Positions 52,807-61,944 are shown, numbered from the stretch's first letter. The stretch: DNA of 64,000 bases from D2472 sp964275585 (GCA_964275585.1 CAXYCJ010000006.1:1-64000), one strand, 5' to 3'. Notes: generated by a model from the sequence alone, not told the origin. Program-made: numbers and translations.

Positions 52807-54672
52807 ATGAATAGATTCTCAATATGGACCACATGCTTTTATATTAATGGTATTAGGCCATTGGGGTTATCTATTCTTTACCAAATCTCTATCCTGCCAA
52901 GCCTGCCATTCAAATTGCTTACACAGATACCGGTCAATCAGCAGATCAAAGCCTGCTTGATCAAGTTACTGATATTCTGAGCTCAAAGAGCATTGCCTCT
53001 GAGTCAATTGGACTAAAGGACAATAATAGTATTGCTAAATTTACTTCTTTCGATGACCAACTTGCAGCAAAATCTGCTTTGCAATGAGTTTTACTTGATA
53101 GAGCTATTGTTGCTTTAAATCTTGAACCTTCAACCCCTCAGTGGTTAAGAAATATTGGTGGAGGGCCATTAAAGCTAGGCTTAGATTTATCCGGTGGCGT
53201 GCACTTTTTACTAGAGGTTGATATTGATGCTGCCCTGGATGGTCGACTCGATTCATTGCTCAATCAGTACAGAAAAAGATTTAGAGATGATCGCATCAGT
53301 GTTAAAAGCTCTCAAAAGAAAGACAAGGAGCTTATATTTGAGTTTGTTGGTGATGGAGATTACAGCAAAGCCTTGAAAATCTTTGGTGATGATAATGTTA
53401 CTGCGACTGGCACAGCTTTTTATGATCTGCAAACAAGTGCTATTCGAAACAGAGTGTCGCTTGCCTACTCGCAATCAGCAATCAAAGACATTAGAGATTA
53501 CGCCGTAGGTCAAAACTTGATGACTTTGCGCAATAGGGTGAATGAATTAGGGGTATCCGAACCTATTGTCCAACGTCAGGGCAGCAGCAGAATTGTGGTT
53601 GAGCTTCCCGGAGTTCAGGACACAACAGCAGCCAAAAAAATTATAGGCAAAACGGCTAACTTAGAGTTTAGGTTTGAAGCTACATCCACCACCTCGCGTC
53701 TAAGGAAAGAAGAATTTGATTATCAAGATGAAAGAATGGGCTCAGCTTACTTAGAAAAAAATGTCATTGTGTCTGGCGATAGAGTGACCAATGCAAGCAC
53801 TGGATTTGATGAGAGTGGATTTGCTCAAGTAAATATCTCCCTTGATATGCAAGGCGGTCGCGCAATGCAAAAAGCTACCAGTGGGAATATTGGTAGGAAA
53901 CTAGGCGTTTTGTTTGTGGAAACAAAAAATAAATCGAATCTAACGATAGATGAGAACGGCAACGAAGTGATTGAGCAAACATCTTATATTGAAAAACATA
54001 TTATCAGCCTGGCAACTGTTCAGGCAGTTCTTGGAACAGGTTTCAGAATCACGAACGTTGGCACTCCCCAAGAAGCAAGCGAGCTTGCTTTGTTGCTTCG
54101 AGCGGGTGCATTAGCTGCTCCAATGAAATTTGTTGAAGAAAGGACGGTTGGGCCGAGCCTTGGAAAAGAAAATATTGAGCTTGGTATTCGCTCGATTATC
54201 ATTGGCTTGCTCTCTGTTATTGCCTTTATGCTCTTCTACTATCGATGGTTTGGCCTAGCTGCCAACATTGCCTTATTTGCCAACGTTGTTCTCATCACAG
54301 GCTTCATGTCTTTATTTGGCTTTACACTGACCTTGCCTGGAATTGCAGGAGTGGGTCTTAACCATTGGTATGGCGGTAGATGCAAATGTTTTAATTTTTT
54401 CTAGGATAAGGGAAGAGCTTGCAGAAGGCAGAGAACCACAAATAGCTATTCAAGAGGGATTTTCAAGAGCCTTTGTTACTATTTTTGATGCAAATGTCAC
54501 TACCCTGATTGCCTCTATAGTTCTTTTTGCTATCGGAACAGGCCCCATAAAAGGTTTTGCAATAACCTTGTCGATAGGAATTATTACTTCTATGTTTACA
54601 GCCATCATGGGTACAAGGGCGATCATTAATTTAATGTATGGAAATAAGAATATTAAGGAGCTTAGAGTTTAA
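52807..54672 (+). pseudogene. secD: Protein translocase subunit SecD, frame-disrupted
   Basis: A nearly complete SecD in pieces. N-terminus MNRFSIW, then after a +1 break (~52827-52830) HAFILMVLG, after a second (~52856-52860) IGVIYSLPNLYPAKPAIQI. An in-frame TGA (53085-53087) replaces a codon that is Gly in E. coli (ALMGVMGDKY vs ALQ*VLLDRA). The long part (PLKLGLDLSGGVHFLLEVD ... LRNRVNELGVSEPIVQRQG ... VELPGVQDT) is intact to 54352, where one extra G in GGG (54353-54355) shifts into VLTIGMAVDANVLIFSRIREELAEG. Uses proton motive force in Sec export. Near-essential, so these breaks are suspicious as errors. Confidence 0.88.
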
Positions 54673-55589
54673 TGAATCTTAAGATCTCATTTATGAGCTA
54701 TCGAAAGATAGCCACCATTACTTCACTGACCTTGTTAGCTTTGTCTATTGTGTCTCTTGGATATAGAGGCCTCAATCTTGGTTTAGATTTTAGTCGGCGG
54801 GACTTTGATTGAAGTTTCTTATTCTGAAGCAGCAGATCTTAAAGAAATTAGAGACTTGGTTATTTCAAATGGATTTGATGATTCTCAAGTGGGTAAATTT
54901 TGGTTCCAACACTGACGTTCTGATTAAAGTTGCTGACAAAAACGGGAGCAGTCAATTGGGCGATACTATTTTTGCATTTTTACAAGCTTCGGATCCTAAC
55001 ATCGAACTTCAAAGAATTGAGTTTTGTTGGGCCTCAGATAGGTTCAGAGCTAAGAGATCAGGGTGGCCTAGGAATGCTTGTAGCTCTTGGTATGATTTTG
55101 CTTTATGTTGCATTTAGGTTTCAATATAAATTTGCTTTGGGTGCTGTAGCTGCCTTGGCGCATGACGTTGTTATTATTCTTGGCTTATTTTCTTTGCTTG
55201 CTTGGGATTTTGATCTAACAGTTCTTGCTGCTTTATTAGCAGTCATAGGATATTCACTCAACGATACCATTGTAGTCTCAGATAGAATTAGAGAAAATTT
55301 TAGAGGCGAGAGAGGCTTTGAGCCTGCAGAGATTATTAATCGATCTATCAATCAAACTTTATCAAGAACATTAATCACTTCCTTTACAACTTTATTGGTA
55401 TTAATGGCTTTATTTTTCTTTGGTGGCGAAATGATTAAGGGATTTAGCTCTGCTTTAATTATTGGAGTGCTGGTTGGGACTTATTCTTCGATCTATGTAG
55501 TTGCAAATATGCTGCTGGGACTCTCAATTACCCAAGACGATTTAGCTATACCAGAGCCAGAAGGCACAGAATTTGATGGTATGCCTTAA
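54672..55589 (+). pseudogene. secF: Protein translocase subunit SecF, frame-disrupted
   Basis: Start ATG overlaps the secD stop (TAATG). N-terminal membrane segment and GLNLGLDFSGGTLIEVSYSE are recovered after removing an extra C at 54795; VNFGSNTDVLIKV after removing one G in 54891-54893; FVGPQIGSELRDQGGL after removing one T in 55022-55025. The remainder to 55589 is open (ALAHDVVIILGLF, VIGYSLNDTIVVSDRIRENF, NQTLSRTLITSFTTLLVLMALFFFGG). All three are single-base insertions. Partner of SecD. Confidence 0.88.
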
Positions 55590-56385
55590 TTGGCTTTAAA
55601 ATTAGGCTGAATAGCCTCAAGCATAGGTTTAAAACATTTTGGAGTAGAGCATAAATAATGATCTGCATCCTTAAAATTTGGATTCCCTAAAAAATCACTC
55701 GTTAATGCCCCTGCCTCTTCCGCAATGAGTATACCTGCTGCTACATCCCAAATCGCCAAGCCATTAGCCCAAAAGCCGTCTAATCTGCCTGCAGCAACAT
55801 AGGCTAAATCTAAAGCAGAGGATCCAGAGCGGCGAATGGTAAGACCATGTTTGTAAAGTTTTCTGAAGGTTGCAATATTATCAAATGTATAATTTTGAGA
55901 GTCGTTTGTATGAGTGGTATTTCCTAACAAAGCATCTTTTAGATTACCTCTTTGCTAACTCTAATTCTCTCTCCATTGAGCTCAGCTCCTTTACCTCTTG
56001 AAGCGCTAAATTCTTCGCGACGAGTTGGATCAATAATTACGGCATGCTGGGTTTTATTATTTACCATGCACGCCAATGAAATACAGTATTGAGGATACCC
56101 ATGAATAAAATTTGTTGTACCATCTATTGGATCTAGCACCCATGTTGTCTCAGAATTATTGATCTCATGACCAGATTCTTCTCCAAGAAAGTTATCTTCA
56201 GGGTAATATTTTTTAATCTCTTCGAAGACAATTTCTTCAACTTTTTGATCTACCTCTGTTACATAGTCAGTAGGACCTTTTTTCATCACATCAAGTTTGT
56301 GCACTTTTTTTACAGCAAACTCGAGCTCTGCAGCTCCAATGTTTGCGGCGATTAAGGCAACGTTTAATAAAGCAGGCTTTGACAT
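55586..56385 (-). pseudogene. suhB: Inositol-1-monophosphatase family protein SuhB, one frameshift
   Basis: Start at ATG 56385-56383 (MSKPALLNVALIAANIGA). Metal-site motifs DYVTEVDQKVEE, LGEESG, WVLDPIDGTTNFIHGYPQ and, in a second frame, IRRSGSSALDLAYVAAGRLDGFWANGLAIWDVAAG. The frames join near 55930-55950 after RIRVSKE by a one-base loss or two-base gain. Repair gives ~265 aa, normal for SuhB, which also acts with Nus factors in rRNA transcription. Divergent from trmJ with 36 bp between. Confidence 0.87.
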
Positions 56386-56421
56386 GTCGCATATTGTACT
56401 GGAAATGATGATAATAGTTCT

Positions 56422-57147
56422 ATGAATTCCATCAATCACTTTGTTCAAATAATCTTGGTTGAAACATCACACCCAGGAAACATTGGGTCTGTTGCTAGAG
56501 CCATGAAAAACATGGGCCTAAGCAGACTAACATTAGTCAATCCCAAGAAGTTTCCCCACGATGAAGCCACTGCTTTGGCCGGCAATGCTTGCGATGTTTT
56601 GGAGAATGCGAAAGTCTTTACTTCGATTGAAGAGGCTGTTCAGAATTCTAAAATAATTTTTGCAACCTCTGCTAGAGAACGAACCATTGAATGGCCAGTG
56701 GCATCAGTTAATGATGCAGCACAAGAAATCAATCAACTTGCCTCGGAAAGTATCGAGGTTTCAATACTATTTGGTCGAGAGGATAGGGGGCTAACAAATG
56801 AAGAGTTGCAACTATCAAATAAACATTTAATTATTCCAGCTCATCCTGATTACCCAGTTTTAAACATTGCCATGTCGACGCAAGTTATCTGCTATGAGTT
56901 ATACCAAGCATCACAAGCTGAGCCCATTGGACCTTGGCAGGATTTTCCTGAATACACCGCAGACGAACTTCAACATCTTATTGATCACTTCAATGAAACG
57001 GTTTTTAAGCTTGATTTAATTGATCCCAAAAATCCAAAGCAGATTCTTACTCGCATGGAAAGAATGTTTAGACGGCTCTACCCAGATCAAATGGAAGGCA
57101 ATTTTTTACGAGGCTTTCTTAAGGCAATCAACAATAAGATTAAATAA
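56422..57147 (+). CDS. trmJ: tRNA (cytidine/uridine-2'-O-)-methyltransferase TrmJ
   Basis: 241 aa SPOUT enzyme. N-terminal IILVETSHPGNIGSVARAMKNMGLSRLTLVNP, motif 2 VSILFGREDRGLTNEEL and motif 3 IPAHPDYPVLNIAMSTQVICYEL. Methylates position 32 of tRNAs. The suhB/trmJ divergent pair is conserved in gammaproteobacteria. Intact although its neighbours are frameshifted. Confidence 0.94.
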   Translation: MNSINHFVQIILVETSHPGNIGSVARAMKNMGLSRLTLVNPKKFPHDEATALAGNACDVLENAKVFTSIEEAVQNSKIIFATSARERTIEWPVASVNDAAQEINQLASESIEVSILFGREDRGLTNEELQLSNKHLIIPAHPDYPVLNIAMSTQVICYELYQASQAEPIGPWQDFPEYTADELQHLIDHFNETVFKLDLIDPKNPKQILTRMERMFRRLYPDQMEGNFLRGFLKAINNKIK

Positions 57148-57199
57148 GAGTTTAGCCCTTTTAATATAGAGTTTTAGCTTTTATAATTGCCGCAATCTA

Positions 57200-57275
57200 G
57201 TCCCGTTCGTCTAGAGGCCTAGGACACCGGGTTTTCATCTCGGCAACAGGGGTTCGACTCCCCTACGGGATGCCA
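57200..57275 (+). tRNA. tRNA-Glu (UUC)
   Basis: Acceptor GTCCCGT paired with ACGGGAT (first pair G-U), D-arm TCGTCTAGAGGCCTAGGA, anticodon loop TTTTCAT with anticodon TTC, T-arm AGGGGTTCGACTCCCCT, discriminator G, CCA encoded at 57273-57275. Confidence 0.96.
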
Positions 57276-57285
57276 ATTTCTTGTG

Positions 57286-57307
57286 AAGCCCTTTAAATAG
57301 GGCTTTT
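57286..57307 (+). terminator. Terminator after tRNA-Glu
   Basis: Stem AAGCCCT (57286-57292) / AGGGCTT (57299-57305) with loop TTAAAT and a short T run, 10 bp downstream of the tRNA. Confidence 0.75.
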
Positions 57308-57437
57308 CAGGGTATTACAGACCAATATTGTAGTCATATTTTCTTTTGGGGGAGGGCAGGAACCGCCATACCACCTACCCATATAGTATCTAGCACTGGA
57401 ACATTTTGACAAGTTTTGAAATCGTTAAGTAGCTCTA

Positions 57438-57454
57438 ACTACACACTGTGTAGT
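57438..57454. promoter_or_regulatory. 17-bp palindrome, candidate operator of the cupin gene
   Basis: ACTACACA-C-TGTGTAGT: perfect 8-bp arms around one base, 39 bp upstream of the cupin start. The rest of the 218-bp gap after tRNA-Glu holds the terminator above and a TTGACA-like hexamer (57405-57410). Cognate regulator unknown. Confidence 0.45.
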
Positions 57455-57493
57455 GAATTTACATTTATACACTTGCTAAGCTAGAATTCCTTT

Positions 57494-57943
57494 ATGAACC
57501 TACTTAATGATAAAAGTCTTAAATGGAAGCGCTACACTGAGGGGGAGGACTTTGATTACCCCATAGACTACTCTGACGCTATTCTAGATGCGAGAGAAGA
57601 CGGGCGCTTGGAGATATTAGTTAAGTGGGAACCAAATTGTTATTGTCATTTCCACAGGCATACTGCAGAAATTAGTTCTTTGGTTCTAGAAGGTGAGCTT
57701 CATGTCACCGATATTGATATTGAAACTGGAAAAGAGCTTGGTAAGCGAGTAAGAGTTGTGGGAGATTTTGTACATAAAGAAGCAGGTGATGTACACATGG
57801 AACAAGGAGGAGCAAACGGAGCTCTAGTTCTCTTTAATATCTATGCTCCTGAAGGCGAAGGCAAACTAGCAGAATCTTTGAAAAAAGATGGAAGCGTAAT
57901 AAGCGCCTCAACTATGGCTAGAATTTTAAGAAAACGTAAATAA
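57494..57943 (+). CDS. Cupin-domain protein
   Basis: 149 aa. Single cupin barrel with a metal-binding set: CHFHRHTAEISSLVLEGEL (His-x-His ... Glu region) and a second motif GDVHMEQGGANGALVLFNIY. Looks like a ChrR/anti-ECF-type or small-molecule dioxygenase cupin, but without the ChrR zinc N-domain. Stands alone on the plus strand after tRNA-Glu. Confidence 0.8.
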   Translation: MNLLNDKSLKWKRYTEGEDFDYPIDYSDAILDAREDGRLEILVKWEPNCYCHFHRHTAEISSLVLEGELHVTDIDIETGKELGKRVRVVGDFVHKEAGDVHMEQGGANGALVLFNIYAPEGEGKLAESLKKDGSVISASTMARILRKRK

Positions 57944-57962
57944 TAGCTTTTAAAAAATTTTA

Positions 57963-58205
57963 TTAATCTTTAAACGGAATAAAACTAATCCTTCCAGCTT
58001 GACTGGTTTTATCTCTTATAAAATAAACTATAAAAATAATGGAAAGCAAATACAGCCAACCCTCAAATGTGATGAAGAAAAATAAGTTAAATGGCAGTAG
58101 CCAGTTTTCATCATCTGCTCTTATGAAAAAATCAAACAATATAATTGATGTAAGACAAAAATATAATAATGTAAGAAAATATAAAGCTTCTTTAAACGTC
58201 TTCAA
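57963..58205 (-). CDS. Small two-TM membrane protein
   Basis: 80 aa. Hydrophobic segments at ~9-28 and ~40-64, basic C-terminus. Requires a TTG start at 58205. No homologue recognised. The ORF on the opposite strand (58039-58242) reads like a shadow. Moderate doubt that it is a gene. Confidence 0.4.
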   Translation of the reverse strand: MKTFKEALYFLTLLYFCLTSIILFDFFIRADDENWLLPFNLFFFITFEGWLYLLSIIFIVYFIRDKTSQAGRISFIPFKD

Positions 58206-58293
58206 AGACTACCCATTAGTACATTTCCAACTGAACTGTTAGCCCAATCGCATCCAAAGTTTTTTATATATTTATTAAAAAAGCTTTTCATCA

Positions 58294-58470
58294 CTACGCC
58301 TTGGGAGGAATGTACTCCTGACCTTTAAATGGGAAGCGAGGCATTTTTCCATCAGTTCGCCCACATTCAATCTCCATGTGATACCAGGTGAAAGGTCCAG
58401 GCATCCAATCTTTAAGAGACCCTCCTGCATTACTCCAGCTGTTAATAACTTGGTAAGTGCCACCATTTTT
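58294..58470 (-). other. 58-codon open extension after in-frame TGA of the preceding gene
   Basis: Directly after the TGA at 58471-58473 the same frame stays open for 58 codons to TAG 58294-58296. It reads NGGTYQVINSWSNAGGSLKD, WMPGPFTWYHMEIECGRTDG and ends QEYIPPKA, a composition typical of real protein. It may be the detached C-terminus of the 228-aa gene upstream, broken by a nonsense change or sequence error. A shorter independent ORF starting at ATG (WMPGPF) is possible. Confidence 0.45.
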
Positions 58471-59157
58471 TCAAATCTTAACCTGCTTGCTAGATTCCCT
58501 AAGCATATGACCTGACTTACAGATTTGCTGAGCTTGATAGGTAGAATCTTTTAAGCCTTCCAATACAAATGTTTGGTTTTTCATGCCAGAGATGGGTTGA
58601 AACTTCACATCCACCTTCGCAGCATTATAAAAAGATGGGAAGTCTCTTAAGGCAAACCAACCCACCTTTCTACCTCCTGACACATCCATAACAAACTCTA
58701 AGTAGAGTTTAGTTTTCTTGGGTTTGTTTTTATCCACTGACATCTTGGCATAGACGTTTACGCCTTTATGAATTTCTTTTGGTACTTCCATCATGAGGTA
58801 TGGATAGTTGGGAATACAGTGCGGTCTTTCAACGTGAAAGCCTAATTGCGTTCCATCTTCTGAATCTTCTGCGGTCTTGGCCACCGTCAGTTCATTCTCA
58901 CTGAAATCATCTATGTAGAAGTTATCGAGGGTTCTTATACTTACCTCAGCGTATGACAAGGTACTCAACAGCATCATAAATATAACGGACTTACCTTTAA
59001 ACGAATTGCCTTGCCCAGAAAAGGGCCCCAAACGCATAACGTGAATTTTCTGGAGTTTGATGTCATCCACGGGTTTAGGTTTTCTAAGCCTTCTAACAAA
59101 CAAATAAATCGTTAAAGCCAATAGCCATATTACTGATGCTGCGAGTATCTCAATCAT
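58471..59157 (-). CDS. Membrane-anchored periplasmic protein of unknown function
   Basis: 228 aa. Membrane segment at 4-21, short basic cytoplasmic stretch, a second hydrophobic segment ~56-70 that looks like a signal peptide (SVIFMMLLSTLSYA), then a soluble beta-rich domain (GVNVYAKMSVDKNKPKKTKLYLEFVMDVSGGRKVGW). Strong SD (AAGGAGGG). The two hydrophobic parts could reflect a fusion or an internal start at Met41 (MRLGPFSGQG). Third gene of the ECF sigma / anti-sigma operon, so a plausible target or effector. The frame continues for 58 codons past its TGA. Confidence 0.65.
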   Translation of the reverse strand: MIEILAASVIWLLALTIYLFVRRLRKPKPVDDIKLQKIHVMRLGPFSGQGNSFKGKSVIFMMLLSTLSYAEVSIRTLDNFYIDDFSENELTVAKTAEDSEDGTQLGFHVERPHCIPNYPYLMMEVPKEIHKGVNVYAKMSVDKNKPKKTKLYLEFVMDVSGGRKVGWFALRDFPSFYNAAKVDVKFQPISGMKNQTFVLEGLKDSTYQAQQICKSGHMLRESSKQVKI

Positions 59158-59228
59158 TAATCCCTCCTTAGGATAGTTATTAAGTGGTCTTAATACTTAA
59201 ACGGAGGAAGTGGGAGTTTGTTACAGAA

Positions 59229-59852
59229 TTAGTTTAAAAAAGCTTCAACCATTTGCTGAGCCTTGTTTGGATCAAGCATTTTAATCAGAGTTTTATCTGG
59301 CATGACTAAATCCACGTCAGCTCTAATGGATTTGATGTCAGCATTCATAAAAGCAGTCGAGTTGGCTGTAAACATGCCATACATGACTTGATAGATGGTG
59401 GCATCCATTTCTTCAGTGAGTGAATCAGCCAAAGACCACAGGGTACTCACTTGATAGTTCTTAATGGTCTGTGGTTGTGGAATAGTATCCGGGATGTTTA
59501 CCTGATAGTTAGACACGACAGGTGCTTCAGCCAAAGGAGTCATGAAAGGACCAAAGGTAATCAGCATGGCAACAGTTGCCATCATCAAGCCTGATGCAGG
59601 AACCCATCGAGTCCAGAAAGTGTTCTTAGGCTCTAAGGTCTCATCAATAAACTTATGCAGATTCTTGTTGGTCTTGTGCATCTCCGAAGATTTAAAGAAG
59701 TTTTCTAAGCGTTGGTTAGCAAAGAGTAATGTTTCATAAAACTCTCTGGCTACATCGGATGCATCCACAATATCTCTAACTTCTAAAGAGTTGGAGTAGT
59801 CCATGCCATCGTCCACGTATCCTGCCAGTTGAAGTTTGAGGCGTTGATTCAT
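59229..59852 (-). CDS. Transmembrane anti-sigma factor with FimV/LysM-like periplasmic domain
   Basis: 207 aa from ATG 59852, which overlaps the sigma gene stop as ATGA and has GGAGGAAG upstream; an in-frame ATG at 59873 is less likely. N-terminal cytoplasmic helical part (~1-75) without a zinc motif, one membrane segment (~82-105), then a periplasmic region. Residues ~133-185 (VSTLWSLADSLTEEMDATIYQ ... ANSTAFMNADIKSIRADVDLVMP) match the FimV core, a LysM-like motif usually reading TLWSIA ... ANP-AFI-GNIN-L-AG-L-IP. FimV-type domains bind peptidoglycan. Anti-sigma role is inferred from position and topology. Confidence 0.75.
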   Translation of the reverse strand: MNQRLKLQLAGYVDDGMDYSNSLEVRDIVDASDVAREFYETLLFANQRLENFFKSSEMHKTNKNLHKFIDETLEPKNTFWTRWVPASGLMMATVAMLITFGPFMTPLAEAPVVSNYQVNIPDTIPQPQTIKNYQVSTLWSLADSLTEEMDATIYQVMYGMFTANSTAFMNADIKSIRADVDLVMPDKTLIKMLDPNKAQQMVEAFLN

Positions 59853-60409
59853 CTTTTCTTCCTCCCCAAACAATCGGCGAGTAAAGCCCTGGCTCTTTTA
59901 GTTTTAGTTCTCAGATTATTCTTAGAGATTGTGCCGATAAACTTTTGAATCACATCGTAGTCATGACCGGCACCTTTCATTGCAAGAATAGTTCTGTCTG
60001 TTTCATTTTGTCGCTTGAGACAATCCATGAGTTCTTGATGCTCGAAAGATTTGAATTTGTTTTCATCTATGACTGGTTCAAGATTAAGTTCATCCAACGG
60101 TTCAACTTTAGAATCTTTTCTACATTTATCTATAAAACCATTGCGTAAAATTGTTCTTGCGTAGGCCAGGGGATATTCGGCTGATAGAAATTTTTCTTTG
60201 TTCTCAATGAGTTTTAGTAAAGTTGCTTGGCATAAATCTTCAGCATCATCCATGTTGCCACTCAGGCTCAAAGCAAAAGGCAGAAGTTTTGGACTAACAA
60301 TATGTAAAGCTTCTTTTAGTGAAGGTGGATTGATTTTAGGTGGAGCTACAACTCTGACAACACGAGTCTGTGTGGGTGTGAATGTATTGAGTGAATTGGT
60401 TGCTTCCAT
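59849..60409 (-). CDS. ECF-family RNA polymerase sigma factor
   Basis: 186 aa. Region 2 (LLPFALSLSGNMDDAEDLCQATLLKLIENKEKF, PLAYARTILRNGFIDKCRK) is clear. Region 4 (DRTILAMKGAGHDYDVIQKFIGTISKNNLRTKTKRARALLADCL) is present but divergent. The N-terminus has a ~30-residue extension before region 2. AAGTAAGGA RBS. Heads a minus-strand operon with the anti-sigma and a periplasmic protein. Different from rpoE at 33.7 kb. Confidence 0.85.
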   Translation of the reverse strand: MEATNSLNTFTPTQTRVVRVVAPPKINPPSLKEALHIVSPKLLPFALSLSGNMDDAEDLCQATLLKLIENKEKFLSAEYPLAYARTILRNGFIDKCRKDSKVEPLDELNLEPVIDENKFKSFEHQELMDCLKRQNETDRTILAMKGAGHDYDVIQKFIGTISKNNLRTKTKRARALLADCLGRKKR

Positions 60410-60457
60410 GTCCTTACTTAATACTACCTAATTCTTTGCCCATAAGGGAAGAGGGTA

Positions 60458-60487
60458 GTTGCAAATAAATTAAATATATTTTGCAAC
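60458..60487. promoter_or_regulatory. Inverted repeat upstream of the ECF sigma operon
   Basis: GTTGCAAA (60458-60465) and TTTGCAAC (60480-60487): perfect 8-bp arms, 14-bp AT spacer, ~50 bp upstream of the sigma gene start. Candidate operator or promoter element; regulator unknown. Confidence 0.35.
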
Positions 60488-60537
60488 AAACTGAAACTTC
60501 ATACGTTACATCTAAGGTGAAGCTAGTAGTAACTTAA

Positions 60538-61944
60538 CTAGCGCTTCCCAGACCTTATGCCTTCCTGCTTGCAAAGATCGGCTGGGGGTCCCTTTGACCA
60601 CTGAGAAAATTTTCGTTTGTTCTCAGAAGCATTTATAAAATAATTGTTTCCACCCTCACGCGCAATGACAAAAGGACGGTATTCTGTTGCAGCTTTTTTT
60701 TCTGAATATAGACGAGATGACCAGCCGTCCCACCAGACTAATCTTGGATTAAATTTACCTGCTTTAAAATCTACAGATAGGGGATTTGGTCCTAAAATAT
60801 AAATTATCTTAGATGGTTCTAACCATTCCAATTCAGGCTCTTCATATTCAATTTCAGAACTTCCATCACCTGAATTCACCAGAGCGCCAAGTATTTGAAA
60901 TGGAAGGGCTGCTACAGCAGCAGCGGTTCCTACGGCTACCGCACCTGTTACAGCAACAGTTCCTGCAGTGAGAGCTCCTATACCTACTGCAAGATCACCA
61001 ACATTTCCACTTACTTGCTCTTCTCTAGATAACAGGCCTATAGGTGGGTAAATATCATGAAAAAAACATGATTCATACCTTCCGTTAGGGCCATATACAG
61101 GAACCACAATAGAGTGCTGAAGAGGAGGGTTATTGTCTATGAAAGATAATTCTACGCGCGGTATACGTTTACAACCATCTAGCACAGAACCAGAGTTTGC
61201 ACATATTTTTATATTATCTCTTCGATCAGAATCAGTTAATAGTTGATCAATTAATTCAACTTTTCGCCAAAAACTCTTTCTCCATTCCTCATTAAGATCA
61301 TAGGAAATTCCTACCCTTATCCTTTCGGGATAGTCTGGATCAAAATCCACATCTGTCACATTTACCTCAACAACATTAAATGGATACCCCGCAAAAAGCC
61401 TTTCCGCGAGCTGTTTTGCAGCCTTATATTGCTGAGTTTTCCTAGCTGCTTCAGCCTCTTTCTTTCTTTTTGCAGCAAGGACCTTATTCGCTATATTTTT
61501 TCCATCAAAGCGGTCTGAGCCTTGATTGGTACTAATAATTTCAAACCTAGAGGCAGCGTAATTACGAATTTTATTTTCACTGACATCAATTAAAGCAGTG
61601 ACAACAACAAAACCATTTACATCTTTGTATTGATCAATTATTTCAAAAGAAGTTATATAACCGGACATGGTTGAGATTGTGACATCTCTTTCCAGTTCAG
61701 AATTAACAACTTTTCTGTCTGCTATAACATATTGAGGTATTTGAATTGACAATGCTGAACGAATTGCATCTGCCTTCGCGCCATCTAAATCAGCACCAAC
61801 ACCCGTATAAGCAATCGTTGGTCTATTTTTTCTATCTGATGATTGTGACTGAACCTGGGAGGATGCGCATGACACTAAAATTACACTCGTAAATATAACC
61901 AGAACAAATACAGTAAATCTTTTATTGAATGCGGAATTCTTCAA
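60538..61944 (-). CDS. LPP20/FlgT-N-like lipoprotein
   Basis: 468 aa. Signal peptide and lipobox ILVSC (Cys26). Residues ~42-130 (TIAYTGVGADLDGAKADAIRSAL, VNSELERDVTISTMSGYITSFEII, VVVTALIDVSENKI) match the LPP20/FlgT N-terminal domain. A basic coiled-coil (~158-190, AAKRKKEAEAARKTQQYKAAKQLAERL) follows, then a domain with a hydrophobic Gly/Ala helix (~318-350) that may insert into membrane, and an aromatic C-terminus. Cotranscribed with the 210-aa exported protein 12 bp upstream. Function unknown. Confidence 0.7.
   Translation of the reverse strand: MKNSAFNKRFTVFVLVIFTSVILVSCASSQVQSQSSDRKNRPTIAYTGVGADLDGAKADAIRSALSIQIPQYVIADRKVVNSELERDVTISTMSGYITSFEIIDQYKDVNGFVVVTALIDVSENKIRNYAASRFEIISTNQGSDRFDGKNIANKVLAAKRKKEAEAARKTQQYKAAKQLAERLFAGYPFNVVEVNVTDVDFDPDYPERIRVGISYDLNEEWRKSFWRKVELIDQLLTDSDRRDNIKICANSGSVLDGCKRIPRVELSFIDNNPPLQHSIVVPVYGPNGRYESCFFHDIYPPIGLLSREEQVSGNVGDLAVGIGALTAGTVAVTGAVAVGTAAAVAALPFQILGALVNSGDGSSEIEYEEPELEWLEPSKIIYILGPNPLSVDFKAGKFNPRLVWWDGWSSRLYSEKKAATEYRPFVIAREGGNNYFINASENKRKFSQWSKGPPADLCKQEGIRSGKR

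Noticed and set aside
53085..53087. Selenocysteine or recoded TGA in secD (and at 58471-58473)
   Set aside because: No SECIS-like structure seen and TGA is used as a normal stop in other genes of the window, e.g. the ECF sigma gene and within the prfB control.
58275..58466. 63-aa open frame on the minus strand
   Set aside because: It lies one phase away from the more protein-like extension that follows the TGA at 58471; judged a shadow.
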